From Fremontodendron californicum (lineage: Eukaryota; Streptophyta; Magnoliopsida; Malvales; Malvaceae): DNA of 64,000 nt. A program made the position numbers and the translations under genes. Under the pieces are notes generated by a model. The model searched no databases, was not told where the DNA came from, and saw only the letters and a list, made by a program, of their open reading frames with translations. This document shows, piece after piece, positions 46,175 to 58,750 of the stretch; position 1 is the stretch's first letter; every line of letters starts with the position of its first letter. The DNA is taken from the NCBI GenBank assembly GCA_030761205.1, contig JAULJL010000039.1, forward strand, positions 6,768,001 through 6,832,000, written 5' to 3'.

Positions 46175-49100
46175 TGTCGCAACCTAAAAAATATCAAGTC
46201 TCATCGTGAGACTTTATTACTCGTTAAGCATGACATTGAAAAAAACAGAGGAAAAGACGACTTAATTCCTCTTGAAAAATGAAGGTTTGAAAATGATCTC
46301 GAAAAAAGACATGGAGTCGCCACTAATCTTTTTCGGATAGGTGTGATCGGCCACTTATTAAAACCGGTTTTGTAAAACATTTTAAAATTAATTAAAACAT
46401 TTTTAAAACCAATTTCAAGTCCGCGTTTTAAACCAGAGAAATCAAAGAAACGGGTTCGGGACTCGGTTATATGTGTGGAAGGACACCTCCACAATGCCCG
46501 TATAAAACGGTACCTCAATAATCATGTGTTATCTCAAGTCTCGGTAAAAAGTCAGTTTTAGATTTGGCATTTTAAATTAATTCCCAATTAAAAAAAAATA
46601 ATTCCATTTTTAATTGAAAATGATCCGGAATTTATTAATTCAATATTTTCCTATATTCCCCAACAAACGTGGCAAAATATAGAAATTTTTGTTAATTTGC
46701 AAAAATTTTCGAATCATTCTCGTTTTAAAGAAGATATTCTGTTATTAATAATAATTGATGATATCCTCCCCAGCAAACCCGGCAGAGAACTTATGAATTA
46801 TTTTAACTCGAAAATATCTTTATTTTATTGAAAATCATTATCTTTTTCAAAATATTTTAAAAAAATATGAATATGAATATGTGTGACATAAATAAAATGA
46901 CATAGCAAAGTCTAGATAATATAATGCAACCTAAATGACATGATATAATTTAAATGGCATAGCATATTCTAAATGAAATGAAATATCCTAAGTGACATGA
47001 TATATTCTTAAATGAAATGAAATAACCTAATAATGTTATGCATGAAAATAAAAATAATAATGCATGAACATAGTAGATGCTAAATGATATGACAAAGATA
47101 AATGACTAAATAAAAAACATAGGATAACATGAAATATTCAAAATCATATAACAAACAATATAACATCATAAAATATAAATAAAAATAATAACAATATCAT
47201 AGAAAGTATCACAGCAAAAATCACATATTATATAGTATGCATGAACATGAAAAATGCAATGCATGAAAGTGTATTTTTTTTCTTTAAATAAGGAAATCTG
47301 TATACTTAAAAAGATATCCGGCTACCTTAGAAAAATACATCAAATTAAATTTTCTAAAATCAAAATACTTTGTGATTGGTTTAAAAACAATTTTGAAAAT
47401 CTTGGTCAATAAAACATCATAGCCGAATTCCCTTTTAAAAATAGCTTTATTTTCCTAAGTTTGAAAACTCGGACTTGACCAACCTTGACCTGAGCTTTAT
47501 AAAATCATTTTTAAAGATTAAAAAGGACTAGAAACCAACCTAGGACAGTAGCTAAGGTTCCTAATCAACTCCTTCTAAATGCCTTGGCCAAAACTAACAA
47601 TTATTTTCTCGTTGAATTCAAATCTGACTTTACTGTCCAGTTTTAAAGCGTGTTTTTTAGCCTATTTTTAAAATTTCAAAAAAATCTAAAAACAATACAG
47701 GAGACTCTGAACATGTAAAACTACATGGGAAAAATTTGGCTTAATTTTTTGACTAAGGATATCTTCTCAGAAAAATCGGGAAAGTCAGAACACTGGGTGA
47801 AAAACTGTTTTGTCAAAACATATTTTTTTGCCTTTGACAAAATTATTCAAAAATCAAAGTAAAAATATTGGAGACTCTTCTAAGGACCTACAAACAGTAG
47901 ATAAATTTTCTAAAAAATTGGACAAGATTTACCTATGTAAAAAAAAAAATCACAAAGGTAGAAAATCAAATTGACAACTCTTTAATTGTCCACAAGTATG
48001 CTCATGTGAGCTTGACTTTGAGCCATAGATTGGCCTAAGTCAAAAATCAAGTGGCATGATATGATATACATGAACAAACAGCAAGTTAAATGCATAAAAT
48101 GCATGATTTAAAACCTAAATGACATGGAAAATGCATGGCATAAAGAATATGGTCTAAACTTAACATGAACTTGCATGGCAATAAATGCAACCTAGGTCTA
48201 AACAATGCATGGCAATGCAAATGAAAGCTAGACCTAAAAAATGCATGGCAATAACACAAACACATAGCATACTAAATCAAAATACACAAAATCATGGCAT
48301 GGAAATGCAAACCTATCAACTAGCAAGATGAAAATGCACATACATGACACAAAGTGAAGGGTAGCCGAATAGAATAAAGTCTAGATGATGGAATCCTATC
48401 ATGGCATTTTCACAAACACATGACATACTAAAATGCAAGGCTAAAAAGAAACATGCTAAACCATGCAAACATGAAGTAAAGGCATGAACAAGACTAGACA
48501 TTTTCACAAACACATAGTATAGTAAAATGCAAATCATGAACAACTCAAACATGTTGAAAACAGAAAAATAAAAATGGTAGACAATGAAAGTAATCATGAA
48601 AACAAAGATGATAAAATTAAAAATAGAGATAAGTAAGTAAAAAGATTAAAACAAGCTCCATGTTTTTGTTATTTTTAAAACAATAGAACATCAAAACATA
48701 CTAAACATCCCAATCAACATGAAAAAGAAACAAACACAACCCACATACCAAAATAAGGCCATTCGGTCATCTTTAAAAACATAGTACAAATTTGTTTTTT
48801 CAAAGTTTTTCAAGAAAACATGAGAAAAGAGCTTGAAAACACTTATTTTAAAACCAAAATCAATAGAAAATCACCAAATATCAAATGAAAACAGCAAATT
48901 AAGAATGTAAATGCAAAAACAATGCAAGAGAAATGTGCTTTTAGCTACTTTTAAAAGCTATATTGCAAGCTTTTTTCTCTTCTTACTTTCTTTACCTTTC
49001 AAAACTTTTTCTTTGCTTTCAAAAATGGAGAGTATTCAGCCAAGAAGAAGTAGCCAAATGAAAAATATCCCCCCTCCTTGTAGTGGTCGAATTGCCTAGG

Positions 49101-50734
49101 TTAGTGTAGGAAAAGTTGTCATTTTTTTACACCAATTTTAATCCAATAGTCCTTAATCCAAAATACTTTTATGTAAAATTTTCACCTTTGGATTGGAATA
49201 ATCAGCCACTAAATATGATGTCATAAATATGCCATTATCCCTCTCCATCCATTGGTCCATGTGTTGCAAATTCAAAGGCTTGATCAAAAAAATAATTACC
49301 TTCCTATTCACTCTTGGCCTTTAGATGAAATGGCTCAGCAAAATCACTCTGCATCATGGGCTTGGCTGATTGCCCTCTTAAAATCCAGTCCAATCTCCAT
49401 TGCAAGAAAGGCCCTTTTCGGTTTATTCGGTAAAATAACCTTTTTGACCTCCAAACCTAATTAAACAGCAAATGAGCTACAAATCCAATTTTTTTAATAC
49501 TTTCGAAATAATAAAAAATTGAATTATGGAAGTTTTCAAAATTTTCCGAGCCCATTTGCTATTTTTTTGGATTTTTTCTTCCAAAATTGCCCCTTTGTGT
49601 ACCCGAACTTTTACCATTTTTTAAACGAGCTCCGAATCCAAATTTTTCTTCACCAATTCTTCCAAATAATTTAAAAGTGTGATCTGTAAGTTTTCATAAT
49701 TTTTGGAGCTCATTTGCTATTTTTTTCGGGATTTATCTGCTTGAATTTTAACATAATGGGCCCGAAATTTGCCATTTTGCAAACGAACTCCGAATCTAGA
49801 TTTTCTTTCGCCAATATTTCCAAATAATTTAAGAATGAGATCTTCAAATTTTTAGAATTTTTGGAGTTCATTTGCTATTTTCCCAAATTTTCCAATTTTG
49901 CCCTTTTGTCTCAAAAGCTCGGTTTTGCTCAAAGCAAGTCTGATTTTCAGATTTTCTTTTTTTTTTTTTTGTACTTTTGTCATATATTGAATTGGAGTTG
50001 GTCCGAAAGCACCCAATTTTTACGATCAAATTCCCTTTCGATTTGATTTTTCCTTTTTTTCACTATCAGGAATTTTCTCGTTTTTCCGTTTTTCCTCCAA
50101 TCGACTCTTTTCTCGGAATTACTTCAAACTGAGCCTTGGGCTGTTCTTGTTTAATCACTCCTCATCAATTAGGGGCTTTAGTCTTACCGAATCGGGTCAA
50201 TTCTACAATTTTCCCAATTTCACCAAAATCCACAAAAAAAAAAAAAAAAACCTTAATTCTCAGTTTTCTTCCAAATTGACTTTCCCTCAGTTTTTCTTCT
50301 AAGTAGCCTCTTCATTACCCGTAGTTAGCGCTTATCTTTCATTTGGAACCTTCAATTTCGATCAATTTGATCATTTAAGCACTTTCCTCAAATTTTTCAA
50401 ACTAGGGTTTCCTTTCTACTGAATCTCCGTAACCCAACTTTCGAACTCCATATCTTTCATTGTGGACCTCGGATTATCAAAAAAAATTCACCGTTATTCA
50501 ATTGAACTTTGAATCTTGATTTTGAAAATGGGTTTACATTTTCAATAGTTGATTTTTCGGGATTAACTTTTTCAAGGTTGATTTTTTTAAGATTGACTTA
50601 TTATATCTGCTTTCTTAAATTAAGTCTCAAAGTACTACCTGCAGGATGAGAAAAACATTTTTGCATTCTGAAACATCTCTTTAGGTAAAAAAACATACCT
50701 GATTTAATGATCCGGATAAAATTAAATGTCTACA
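46175..50734 (-). repeat. Element 2 5' LTR
   Basis: 4560 bp; on the minus strand it begins TGTAGACATTTAATTTTATC and ends GGTTGCGACA. It keeps a segment (49,119-49,860) absent from its partner. That segment includes several of the roughly 158-bp units and a stretch organised like 12,130-12,430 of element 1. Confidence 0.9.
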
Positions 50735-51273
50735 AACTTTGACATTTGAATTTGGACCGATCAATAAACTTTGAATTGCTGGACTTTAAAGTTCGATCTA
50801 AGTCCTTTTTAAGTTTTTTGGGTCTTCAATTATTTGGGCCTTGAAATCCGTGGACCAACCCATTTCATTTGTTATTTCTATTATCATTATTATTATTTTT
50901 AGTTACTATTGTTATTATCCTTATATATTTTTATTAGCATTATTATTATTATTTCTTTTATTTTTATTTTCCTTTCTTTCATTTCAGAAAATTAAAACAA
51001 AAAAAATACAAAAAATACAAAAAAATAAAAAATTGGAAAGAACCGCATCTGATTTGGAAGATTGCAAATTTTTGGATGTTAAAAAACGTGGAATTTTGGC
51101 TAGATTGGAATCAAAGGAAAAATCTGGAAAAAAAGGGAAAGTTTGGGGTTTTAAATCTGTGAAAAATCAATTAAAAGAAAACCAGGGAAATCTGAAAAAG
51201 AAAAGGAAGTTTTTTTGGACAGAAAAATCAAAGGAAAATCAAGGAGGAAAATCAGGAAAAAGAAAAGGAAAGA

Positions 51274-51299
51274 AATCGGATCTGCATGCAGATCCGATT
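51274..51299. repeat. 26-bp perfect palindrome upstream of the solo LTR TATA box
   Basis: The core CGGATCTGCATGCAGATCCG, extended by AAT and ATT, is its own reverse complement. It contains CATGCA, the core of RY-type plant promoter motifs. It ends about 45 bp before TATAAAAAC at 51344. Confidence 0.8.
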
Positions 51300-51343
51300 C
51301 TTGGCCATCAAGTTGAATCCCTAAGATTTCTACCCTGAACCAC

Positions 51344-51352
51344 TATAAAAAC
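51344..51352 (+). promoter_or_regulatory. TATA box of the outer solo LTR
   Basis: TATAAAAAC in a suitable place in the LTR, followed about 30 bp later by a purine-rich segment (CAAGGGGAGGCAGTAGAGGG). Transcription, if any, would run on the plus strand. Confidence 0.55.
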
Positions 51353-51613
51353 CCACTCATGCAGCATTCACAAGGGGAGGCAGTAGAGGGAGAATGAAAA
51401 CACACAATCCACAATCAGTAATCATAAAGAAAGAAAAGCTTTCGGTTCTTAAAAGGTATTTCCTGGAAATTTTATTTTCTTTATTTTCTTGCTGTTTGAG
51501 ACTTTGAAAAAGTGTTTGAACAGCACCGAGGCAAAAATAATTTCTTCTGGGTTTTGGATCTAAGCAAAACGGAGTATTTGTTTTGGATCCAAAAATGAAG
51601 GCAGAAAAAAATT

Positions 51614-51684
51614 GAAGCTTTTATAAAAGCTTCTTGGGTCGGGTGCGCAGGGTCCGTTCATTGACACATGCGCACCAGACCCAA
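51614..51684 (+). other. Two consecutive hairpins in the solo LTR
   Basis: GAAGCTTTTATAAAAGCTTC (51614-51633) is a perfect palindrome. It is followed directly by a stem TTGGGTCGGGTGCGCA / TGCGCACCAGACCCAA (51634-51649 with 51669-51684, one mismatch, 19-nt loop). Lying about 270-340 bp after the TATA box, they would be in the leader RNA. Confidence 0.7.
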
Positions 51685-53060
51685 ATGTAAAGACAAAGTT
51701 CTTCATCTTTCACTTTCTTTTTTTTTTTAATTTATTTTTATATTCCGTTTTTTTTATTTAATATTTTGCTTTCTTGTTTTCTTTTAAATTCTTTTATATA
51801 TGTATATATATTTATCTATTTTAATTAATTTATTCTAATTTTTTTCTACTCTTTAATTATTTTATTAATTACCTTTTATTTTAATGGATTGATTTTTTTC
51901 ATTTATAAATTTTTAATATAAGTTTTATTATTTCATTGAGTTTATATATGCATAGTATGGACTTTGTTATTAAATGATAATTTTATCTTTTATTTGCTTA
52001 TCTTTAGCATGATTATTTATCTATTCATTTATTGTGTTTGTTAAATTATGATAACCTTAAGTTAATTTAATTAGATTTATTTTATTTCACATATATATCT
52101 TTTCATAATTTACAATAATAATTTAAATTAATAATAAATCGAGACTATCCGATGATGGAATTTTAGAGGATCGCAAACGGTCAATCTTCTAAAAATTTCT
52201 AGGTGAGAAAAGATTTTCCTAAATTCGGCCAATGATGGAGAATTTAGGTGATGATTTCAATATTATTGGTCAAAATTTATTTTTGATAATAAAATAATAT
52301 TACAATAACAAGGTCATTTAATATTACAATTTAGGATTTAATTATCCTTTTCCATAATATACTAAATAAATTCGACGACGGAGCCTCTTTAAGGGACAAA
52401 ATGGTGTCTCTTGAATACTCTTGAGGTGAGGAGAATTCTTTTTGGTGTTCTGCCGACGATGGAGAATACCTTAAAAAATTCTAATATTGAAATATTTGAT
52501 TAATAAATTAAATAAAAATTAAAGACCACTTAATTAAAGACTAAACCTAGGGTAATATTTGACTAATTAAGTATCATCCTCACGGATGCGTTGTGGGGCT
52601 GCTAATCTTTTTCCACACGTAATCGTACTCCCCGACTTAGTTTTGGTAAAGAAGACTAGGACCTATCCTTTTTATGTAGCTTCGTCGAGCTTATGATCAC
52701 TATAAATTGGATAGATTCATTAGGGTGACTAATCACACCTAGCAAAGATAATTAGTGGTGACTCCTCAATTTGCGTCTAACATGCCGAATTCGTTTTTGG
52801 CACGTTATGACACAAAGTCTTGGAACATAACATTTAACTCAACAATTAAATCAAATGTCAAAACCATTTCAATATCCAACGAATACAAAACATTAGAAAG
52901 TCTTGAAACATAACAACATAGTTTGTGCAATTGAAAATTTAACATAATAACATTAGAAAGTCTTGAAACATAACAATATCCAACAAATCCTAAACCAAAT
53001 TCACGCTTCTAGTCATATACTCATTCCACTAGTTTGTGCAATTTCATCTCACTTGATAAT

Positions 53061-53800
53061 CTATTCTCTAGTTTTTTCTTTCTCTTTTTGCTCTGTAAAA
53101 GTTGATCTTATCCAATCAGACTCGGCTTCTTCAAGTGACCCTTGATTGATTGAATCATTAGGATTAACTCTCACTATATGGTTATGAATGATACAACATG
53201 CTAACACTATATGTACTTGTCTTTGAAAATCCCAAAATGGTTCAGTATCTAACACACGAAAATGTTTCTTCAAAATCCCAAAGACTCACTCAACAGTAGT
53301 TCGCAATGATGAGTAAGGAAGATTAAAGAGTTTCTTCGCATTTTTTGGACGATGATCACTAAATTCTTTCAAATGATATCAAACACCACGATATGGAAAA
53401 TAATTTCATTCTGGATGCCATATCTAGCATCAGCAAGATAATATTTGTCTATAAGTTTACAACATGTAATTTACTAAATATATTATGAGTTATTAAACTA
53501 CTATGAATCATTAATGATAATTATTACCTTCTGGAATTCTAAATCCTCTTGGATGTGCAAGTGCATCATTTGAAATACGAGAATTATGTGCACAACCTTA
53601 CCAACCAGCTAATACATAGGAAAACTTTAAATCAAAGGTGATGGCAGCCAATACATTTTGTGTTGTTCCCTCTTTACGGCTACAAAATCTTCCTTGAATG
53701 TTAAGTGGAATAGATGCACAACATGAATTATGTGCACTATATTTTGACAAGAAAACTATTGCATAATTTGCCTATAAATTGTTGTAATAACAAATTACAA
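53061..53800 (-). pseudogene. PIF/Harbinger transposase remnant
   Basis: A DDE-type transposase that would cut and insert the element. On the minus strand I read QNVLAA, then YVLAGW, then GCAHNSRISNDALAHPRGF, then KYYLADARYG, and the C-terminal VLACCIIHNHIVR (53,273-53,061). This order of motifs is that of plant Harbinger nucleases. A stop follows YVLAGW at about 53,615, frame changes lie near 53,400 and 53,280, and the N-terminus is not recognisable. It faces the same way as the Myb-like ORF at 28 kb. The two were neighbours before the solo LTR's parent inserted. Confidence 0.82.
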
Positions 53801-55018
53801 GGGAGCCCATGAGGTGCAAGTCTTGTTATATTACAGTTTTTATATGTGGTAACGGGTGATAGAAAGATGATAAAAACATGCAAGGAAAAATTACTCAACA
53901 ACTAACATTCCTCTTCACCGGAAGCACTCTAGAGTAAATGTAATAGAGGGGATGTCGAGCTTCTACTACCATGATAATTTAGTTATCATTCTAAACACCC
54001 CAAAGAAAAATATTGTAAAAGACACAAGACTTTGAACCTCTATTTGTAAGGCAGTACTAGATGCCAGCACGCATTCTCAAGATCCATCAATTAACGATTG
54101 GGGCCAAGAATTAACAAATTAAAAAGAAAAAATAAGTTTTTTTTTTTTCAGAATTGATTAATAGTTCAATACCCTAATGGCACATAGTCTATACAAGAAA
54201 CACCCCCACTGAAAAGACTTTAGATAAAGCCCACATAGATCAAAAGCAATGCTATGCAACAAGGTAAGGGGACCATAACCATAATCCATAGTTACCTAAT
54301 TTTGACGCAATAACCCTCCCTTCACCCTCCAACCCACCAACCACCCAAAGATGTGTATTAAATACAAGTCGTCCAAGGGATGATCTCAAACTTCAGGCAT
54401 TCCTGGTGCCTATTGCAACTACCAACATTCTTACATAGGCATAGAGCCAAGGGTGAGAATATGTGTTCCTGTATATAGCCTGTTTTCACTTAACATTGCT
54501 TCTCTGCTTCTATTCTTTTTACTATCTGTTATTTAGTTTTCTAACAAGTTAAAGATCTTATTTGAGAATAAAACATTCATGAGACTCTTTGACCATTCTT
54601 GTTATACAGTAGGGTTTTGCAGGGCTGTAATGGAGCTTAATTTACAGGGCTTTTTCAAATGTCCACTAAAAGAAGACCAAATTTTACTAAAAGGGTGTTC
54701 TGGACTCCAACATTTTGATATATAATATTTGTTAAATTTTCATGATATATAGAATAAAGGGAACAAAGACTTTGACTATAGATGAAGCATGAAATAAACG
54801 AGAAAAAAGAAAGAAAATATACCTTGTTGGCCGACAATGAAATAAGAAAGCATGGATTTGGAATTTATTGCAGAGAACCAACTTGAAATTTTTTGGGTAT
54901 TTTTCAATGAGATAAAAAAGAAAATAAAATAGGGAATGATGAAGGAAGAAGAAACGCGATCTTACCAGTGGTGTCGCCGATGAGAGAAAGGCACGGCGGT
55001 GGTGGCATTTTACAGAGG
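53801..55018. other. Non-coding DNA, possible exon-like fragment near 54.97-55.01 kb
   Basis: Mostly unrecognised. On the minus strand an ATG at about 55,008 begins MPPPPCLSLIGDTTG followed by a good donor GTAAG, in an otherwise non-coding context. It could be the first exon of a small gene or a captured piece; I found no continuing exon. Confidence 0.3.
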
Positions 55019-55241
55019 AGGTAGAGGAGACTTTCCTTTTTAACAAAAGTATCGAGGGTTGATGGGTCTGTAAAATGTCTTCCTCTTTTCAAAAGAGGAA
55101 GACATTTTATGTTATAAACAAAGCCTTTTTTGTTGACCCACTTAACATTTTACTTTGACCAAGGCTATTTTCCTCAACCAAACACGGGAAAATAATGAAA
55201 ATGTTTTTCAAAAAAACATTTGTAGTGAAACAAACACAACC
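55019..55241. mobile_element. Right end of a second copy of the 37.3-38.7 kb element
   Basis: The palindrome AAAATGTCTTCCTCTTTTC / GAAAAGAGGAAGACATTTT (55072-55108), then TTGTTGACCCACTT, TCAACCAAACACGGGAAAAT and GTAGTGAAACAAACACAACC match, in order, the last 170 bp of the element at 38,515-38,684. The left inverted repeat was not found, so this is a fragment or a longer element with an unseen end. Confidence 0.65.
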
Positions 55242-55667
55242 TTAATATGTACTAGAAATTAAACTGAAATAAATTTTTTTATTTAAATGATTTTTAATTT
55301 TTAAAAATATTTATATTTTTCTTACATATCTTATTTATCTGTATTATTATAAAATCGTGATTAATTAATGTCACTAGTTAAGTGATATCAATTCAATAGA
55401 GAAATTGAAATAAAAACCAAATATTTTGATAATAATAAAATTAAAATAGAAGATATATATGTCATTTTACCATCTTTATGAAAACATATATTTAAAAAAA
55501 AAACTACATAATTCTAAAAAAAAATACTTATAAATAACTTTCTCTTCTGATTTGAACATATTTTTTTTTATCAAAAACGTCATGCAGTGAGTGAGCAAAT
55601 TCAAATTTTACTATATAGCAATAACTATAACCTAAAATGGTTTACAATATTTATGTAATTATAAATA
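55242..55667. other. AT-rich DNA, nothing recognised
   Basis: High A/T, no credible frame, and no inverted repeats seen. It ends at the T-run that closes the LINE. Confidence 0.5.
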
Positions 55668-55701
55668 TTTTTTTGAAGGTAAATACTCATTCCATTTCAT
55701 T

Positions 55702-57339
55702 CTAAATATTAATAGCGTCATACATAACTACTTGATGAATAAAATCAGGATAATCTTCCATCCAATACATATATTCTAGGTTGTCCAGGCTATATCGAGC
55801 TAGTAAATGTGCTACCTCATTTCCTTGTCTCCTAGTGTGTTGGAATCAACATACCTCAAGCTCCTTGATTCTTTCCCTACCCTCAACCAAAATATTTCCC
55901 ATGCCCGATAGGTTATCCTCCTCCCTCAGTAGTTTGTTGATGACTTGAGTTGAATCCCCTTCGAGAATGATTTTCCTAAACCCCAGTTGCTCTACTAGCT
56001 CCAAGGCTTTTGTGGCTGTCGTTGCCTCAATTACGCATGCCTCAGCAACTCTGTCGGTTTTGATGGCAGCACCTCCCAACACAAAGCCTTCATAGTCTCT
56101 TACCACAATACCTACACCTCATCTTTTGAGATTGCCATCAAATGCTCCATCGAAGTTAAATGCTCCATCGAAGTTAACTTTGAAGCAGTCTTGCGGTGGT
56201 GGCCTCTAATATACTTGGAGTGGTGGTGCAGCTAGTTGTATGATGGATTTATGCATCCTTTGAATTTCATGAGTAGTCTTTTTGTTGCTTCAACTATCTT
56301 GTGCTCATCTTGTGTCTGGTGTTGTTTAATTTCAGCATTTCGCACATTCCACAGAGTCCATAGTATCATTACAAAACTGTCAAAATCATCTCTTCCTAGT
56401 TCTTGTGCCGCTAGCTCTAGCCAGTCCACACTATTATTGACATGTTCTTGCATAATTTTTGTTTTAAAATTACATACCTCCAGTGCTCTTTTTGAGATCA
56501 CAGTCCTTTAGACCATGAAGGTTTGTTTCCATGTTGCAATGCATCTTTTACAACTAGCGTCTGTTTGGATAATAACATGGCATAGCCTCTACCCAAACAT
56601 TTGAACCTTGTTGGGGATGTTTAAGGTCCACAGCACTTTTTAAATTATTCGATGGGGACCTATACCAAACCGCATTCCCAATTGCAATTTGTAAGCATTG
56701 CATACTAAGTATTTCCCGTCTTGATTATAATGCCACACTAACCTGTCTGGTGGACTATGTTTTGCAAGTGGGATGTTGAGAATGGCCTCTGCTTCATCTC
56801 TGCTCAAAACGTTCCTAACTAAGTCCTCATTCCATAGATGAGTTCCCTCCTCAATAAGCGAATCAATCATGGTGTCCCTCGACGATTTTGAAGCACTTAG
56901 ATTTATTATTAAAAAATGCTCACAGGTATCCAGTTGTCTTCCTTGATTTTGATTGACTTTCCATTGCCTACTTGCCACCTGACCCATTTTTTTAGAAGAT
57001 CTTTGGATGTCCAGATGCTTCTCCATATGTAGGATGGTTGTGAGCCTAATTCAGCGTCAAGGAAATTCTCTTGAGGGAAATATTTAGCTTTGAGAACCTT
57101 GAAACACAAGGAATTTGTGTTTTGGATCAAACGCCATCCTTGTTTACCCAATAATGCAATGTTGAATAAATAGAGATCCCTAAAGCCAAGACCGCCCATC
57201 CCTTTAAGAGTACACATAGCACCTGGTGATGCCCATGATATCTCCATATAATGATTTCGGAAGAATAAAACAATTCATGACATACCCTGGCAATGATTGC
57301 AACACTGCCTTGATGAAATTTCCTTTCGCCTAAGGACAA
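55702..57339 (-). pseudogene. LINE zinc-binding (zf-RVT-like) and RNase H regions
   Basis: 57,247-56,640 carries the conserved stretch GGLGFRDLYLFNIALLGKQG and then WKVNQNQGRQLDTCE, typical of the region after plant LINE reverse transcriptase. 56,106-55,702 is an RNase H of the RVT_3 type: IILEGDSTQVINKL has the acidic residues of the active site, followed by RRQGNEVAHLLARYS after an in-frame stop at about 55,846. A short duplication (ATGCTCCATCGAAGTTAA) occurs at about 56,138-56,177. Confidence 0.82.
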
Positions 57340-58750
57340 TAATTACCTACTCCAACATTGAACTTTGGTTTGTACCCTGTTTGTAATCTAGCGAAAAGGC
57401 TTATTTTTCCCAGGCCAACCATTGTTGGCATGCCCAGATATTTCTTTGGGTTATAAGCTACATGTATGCCAAACAAACTCTGCAACTCACTCCTTTTTCT
57501 TGTTGGCGTATTGGGGCTGAAAAATAACAGTGACTTGGCAATATTGATTTGTTGTCCCAAGCTTTCTTCGTATTTATTTAGCAAGCTCTTCAACTTTTCT
57601 CTTTCGCTTTTATTTACCCTTGCAAACAATAAGTTGTCATCCGCGAAGAAAAGATGATTAACCGTAAAGCAAATCTGCTTGCTCGTACCCCTGCAACTCT
57701 CCATTTCTTGGGGCCTTAGATAGCATAGTTGATAAGCCTTATGTACACAATAAAAACAAATAGAGTGACAGCAGGTCTCTTGGTTTGAGTCTGTGCCCTA
57801 GCCTAAAAACATCAGAAGCTTGTCCGTTTATAACAACAGAGTAAGATACAGTTGTAACACAATTCATAATAGTTGTAACCCATTTAGGCCCGAATCCCAT
57901 TTTTTCATTATGGCCTCGAGGAAAGGCCATTCCACCCTGTCATAAGCCTTACTCATCTCGAGTTTTAGCACAAAGAAACTATTTCCTCTTGAGTTACGGA
58001 GTTTAATATTATGTAGTAATTCATAGGCAACCACCACATTATTAGTAATTAGCCTCTCCGGAATGAAGGCACTCTAATAGTCACTAATGCAATGAGGTAA
58101 GACATGCTTCAATCTATTTATTGACACTTTTGCTACAATCTTGTATAACACATTGCAAAGGTTAATGGGTCGAAAATGTGAGATATGTTTAGGATTGGTG
58201 AATTTAGGAATGGGAACAATATGGGTAAAGTTGAGATCATGCAAAGGTAAATCACCATTTAATATCTAAGCAAATAGAGGTTATATCATTTCCAACAATA
58301 TGCCAATATTCTGGTAAAAGAGAGCAGGCATATCGTCCGGACCAGGAGCTTTAATCGGGTGTATCTGTTTAATGGCAGTCAAGACTTCCTCGGCTTTGAA
58401 CTCTGCACAAAGAAATTGGTTCATATCGCTTGTGACTTTAAGATCCAAAGCCTCAAGAATCTGCTTTAAAAAAGTGACTTGAAGTAGTCAAAGGCGATAC
58501 TTTGCAAATCCTCCTCACTTTCCTTCCATACTCCCTCATCATCCTTCAACCTCAGGATAGCATTTCTCCGCCTTCTTTTACTATCTTGGGCGTGAAAGTA
58601 TGCCTTGTTTTTATCTCCTTCTCTTAACTAAGTAATCCAAGATCTTTGCTGCCAATATACCTCTTCATTGGTCACTAAGTCATCCAGTTCCTTCTTGATA
58701 GCTTTCTCTTGATCAAGGATGTTATCAGTTGGAGTCACTATCTGAAGTGG
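57330..58750 (-). pseudogene. LINE reverse transcriptase domain
   Basis: The C-terminal palm part shows HLFFADDNLLFARVN (about 57,660-57,610), where FADD is the plant LINE form of the catalytic YxDD box, followed by LGQQINIAKSLLFF and KKYLGMP. Upstream are AFPRGHNEKMGFGPKW and SVVINGQASDVF (57,930-57,770), and the finger region IKPWKAPG-like text near 58,350 is decayed. Several frameshifts separate the parts. Confidence 0.85.

Larger units (their letters stand above)
29110..50734 (-). mobile_element. Element 2: non-autonomous gypsy-type LTR retrotransposon, two gag-like ORFs, no pol
   Basis: Read on the minus strand: 5' LTR 50734-46175, primer-binding site, leader, gag-like ORF A, repeats, gag B, non-coding stretch, 63-bp and 68-bp repeat arrays, polypurine tract, 3' LTR 34530-29110. 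The flanks are AACCT (29105-29109) and AACTT (50735-50739), a duplication with one change. It is clearly related to element 1 in LTR, leader, gag and polypurine tract. It also lacks protease, reverse transcriptase and integrase. It carries a hAT-type insertion in its 3' LTR, a solo LTR in gag and an AT-rich inverted-repeat element in the non-coding part. Confidence 0.9.
29023..52812 (+). mobile_element. Solo LTR (about 2.17 kb net), split by element 2
   Basis: It starts TGTAGACACTCGATTTTATC and ends CACGTTATGACA. A perfect CAAAG duplication flanks it (29018-29022, 52813-52817). Its own sequence is 29023-29109 plus 50735-52812, about 2165 bp, with no internal coding region, so it is the product of LTR-LTR recombination. 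The right part has a TATA box (TATAAAAAC near 51344) and a terminal segment related to the LTR of element 3 at 61,842. It sits inside the Harbinger element. Confidence 0.83.

Noticed and set aside
50841..51338. 165-codon Lys-rich frame as a host gene
   Set aside because: It lies inside the solo LTR and ends just before the LTR TATA box; low-complexity Lys/Phe composition with no domain.
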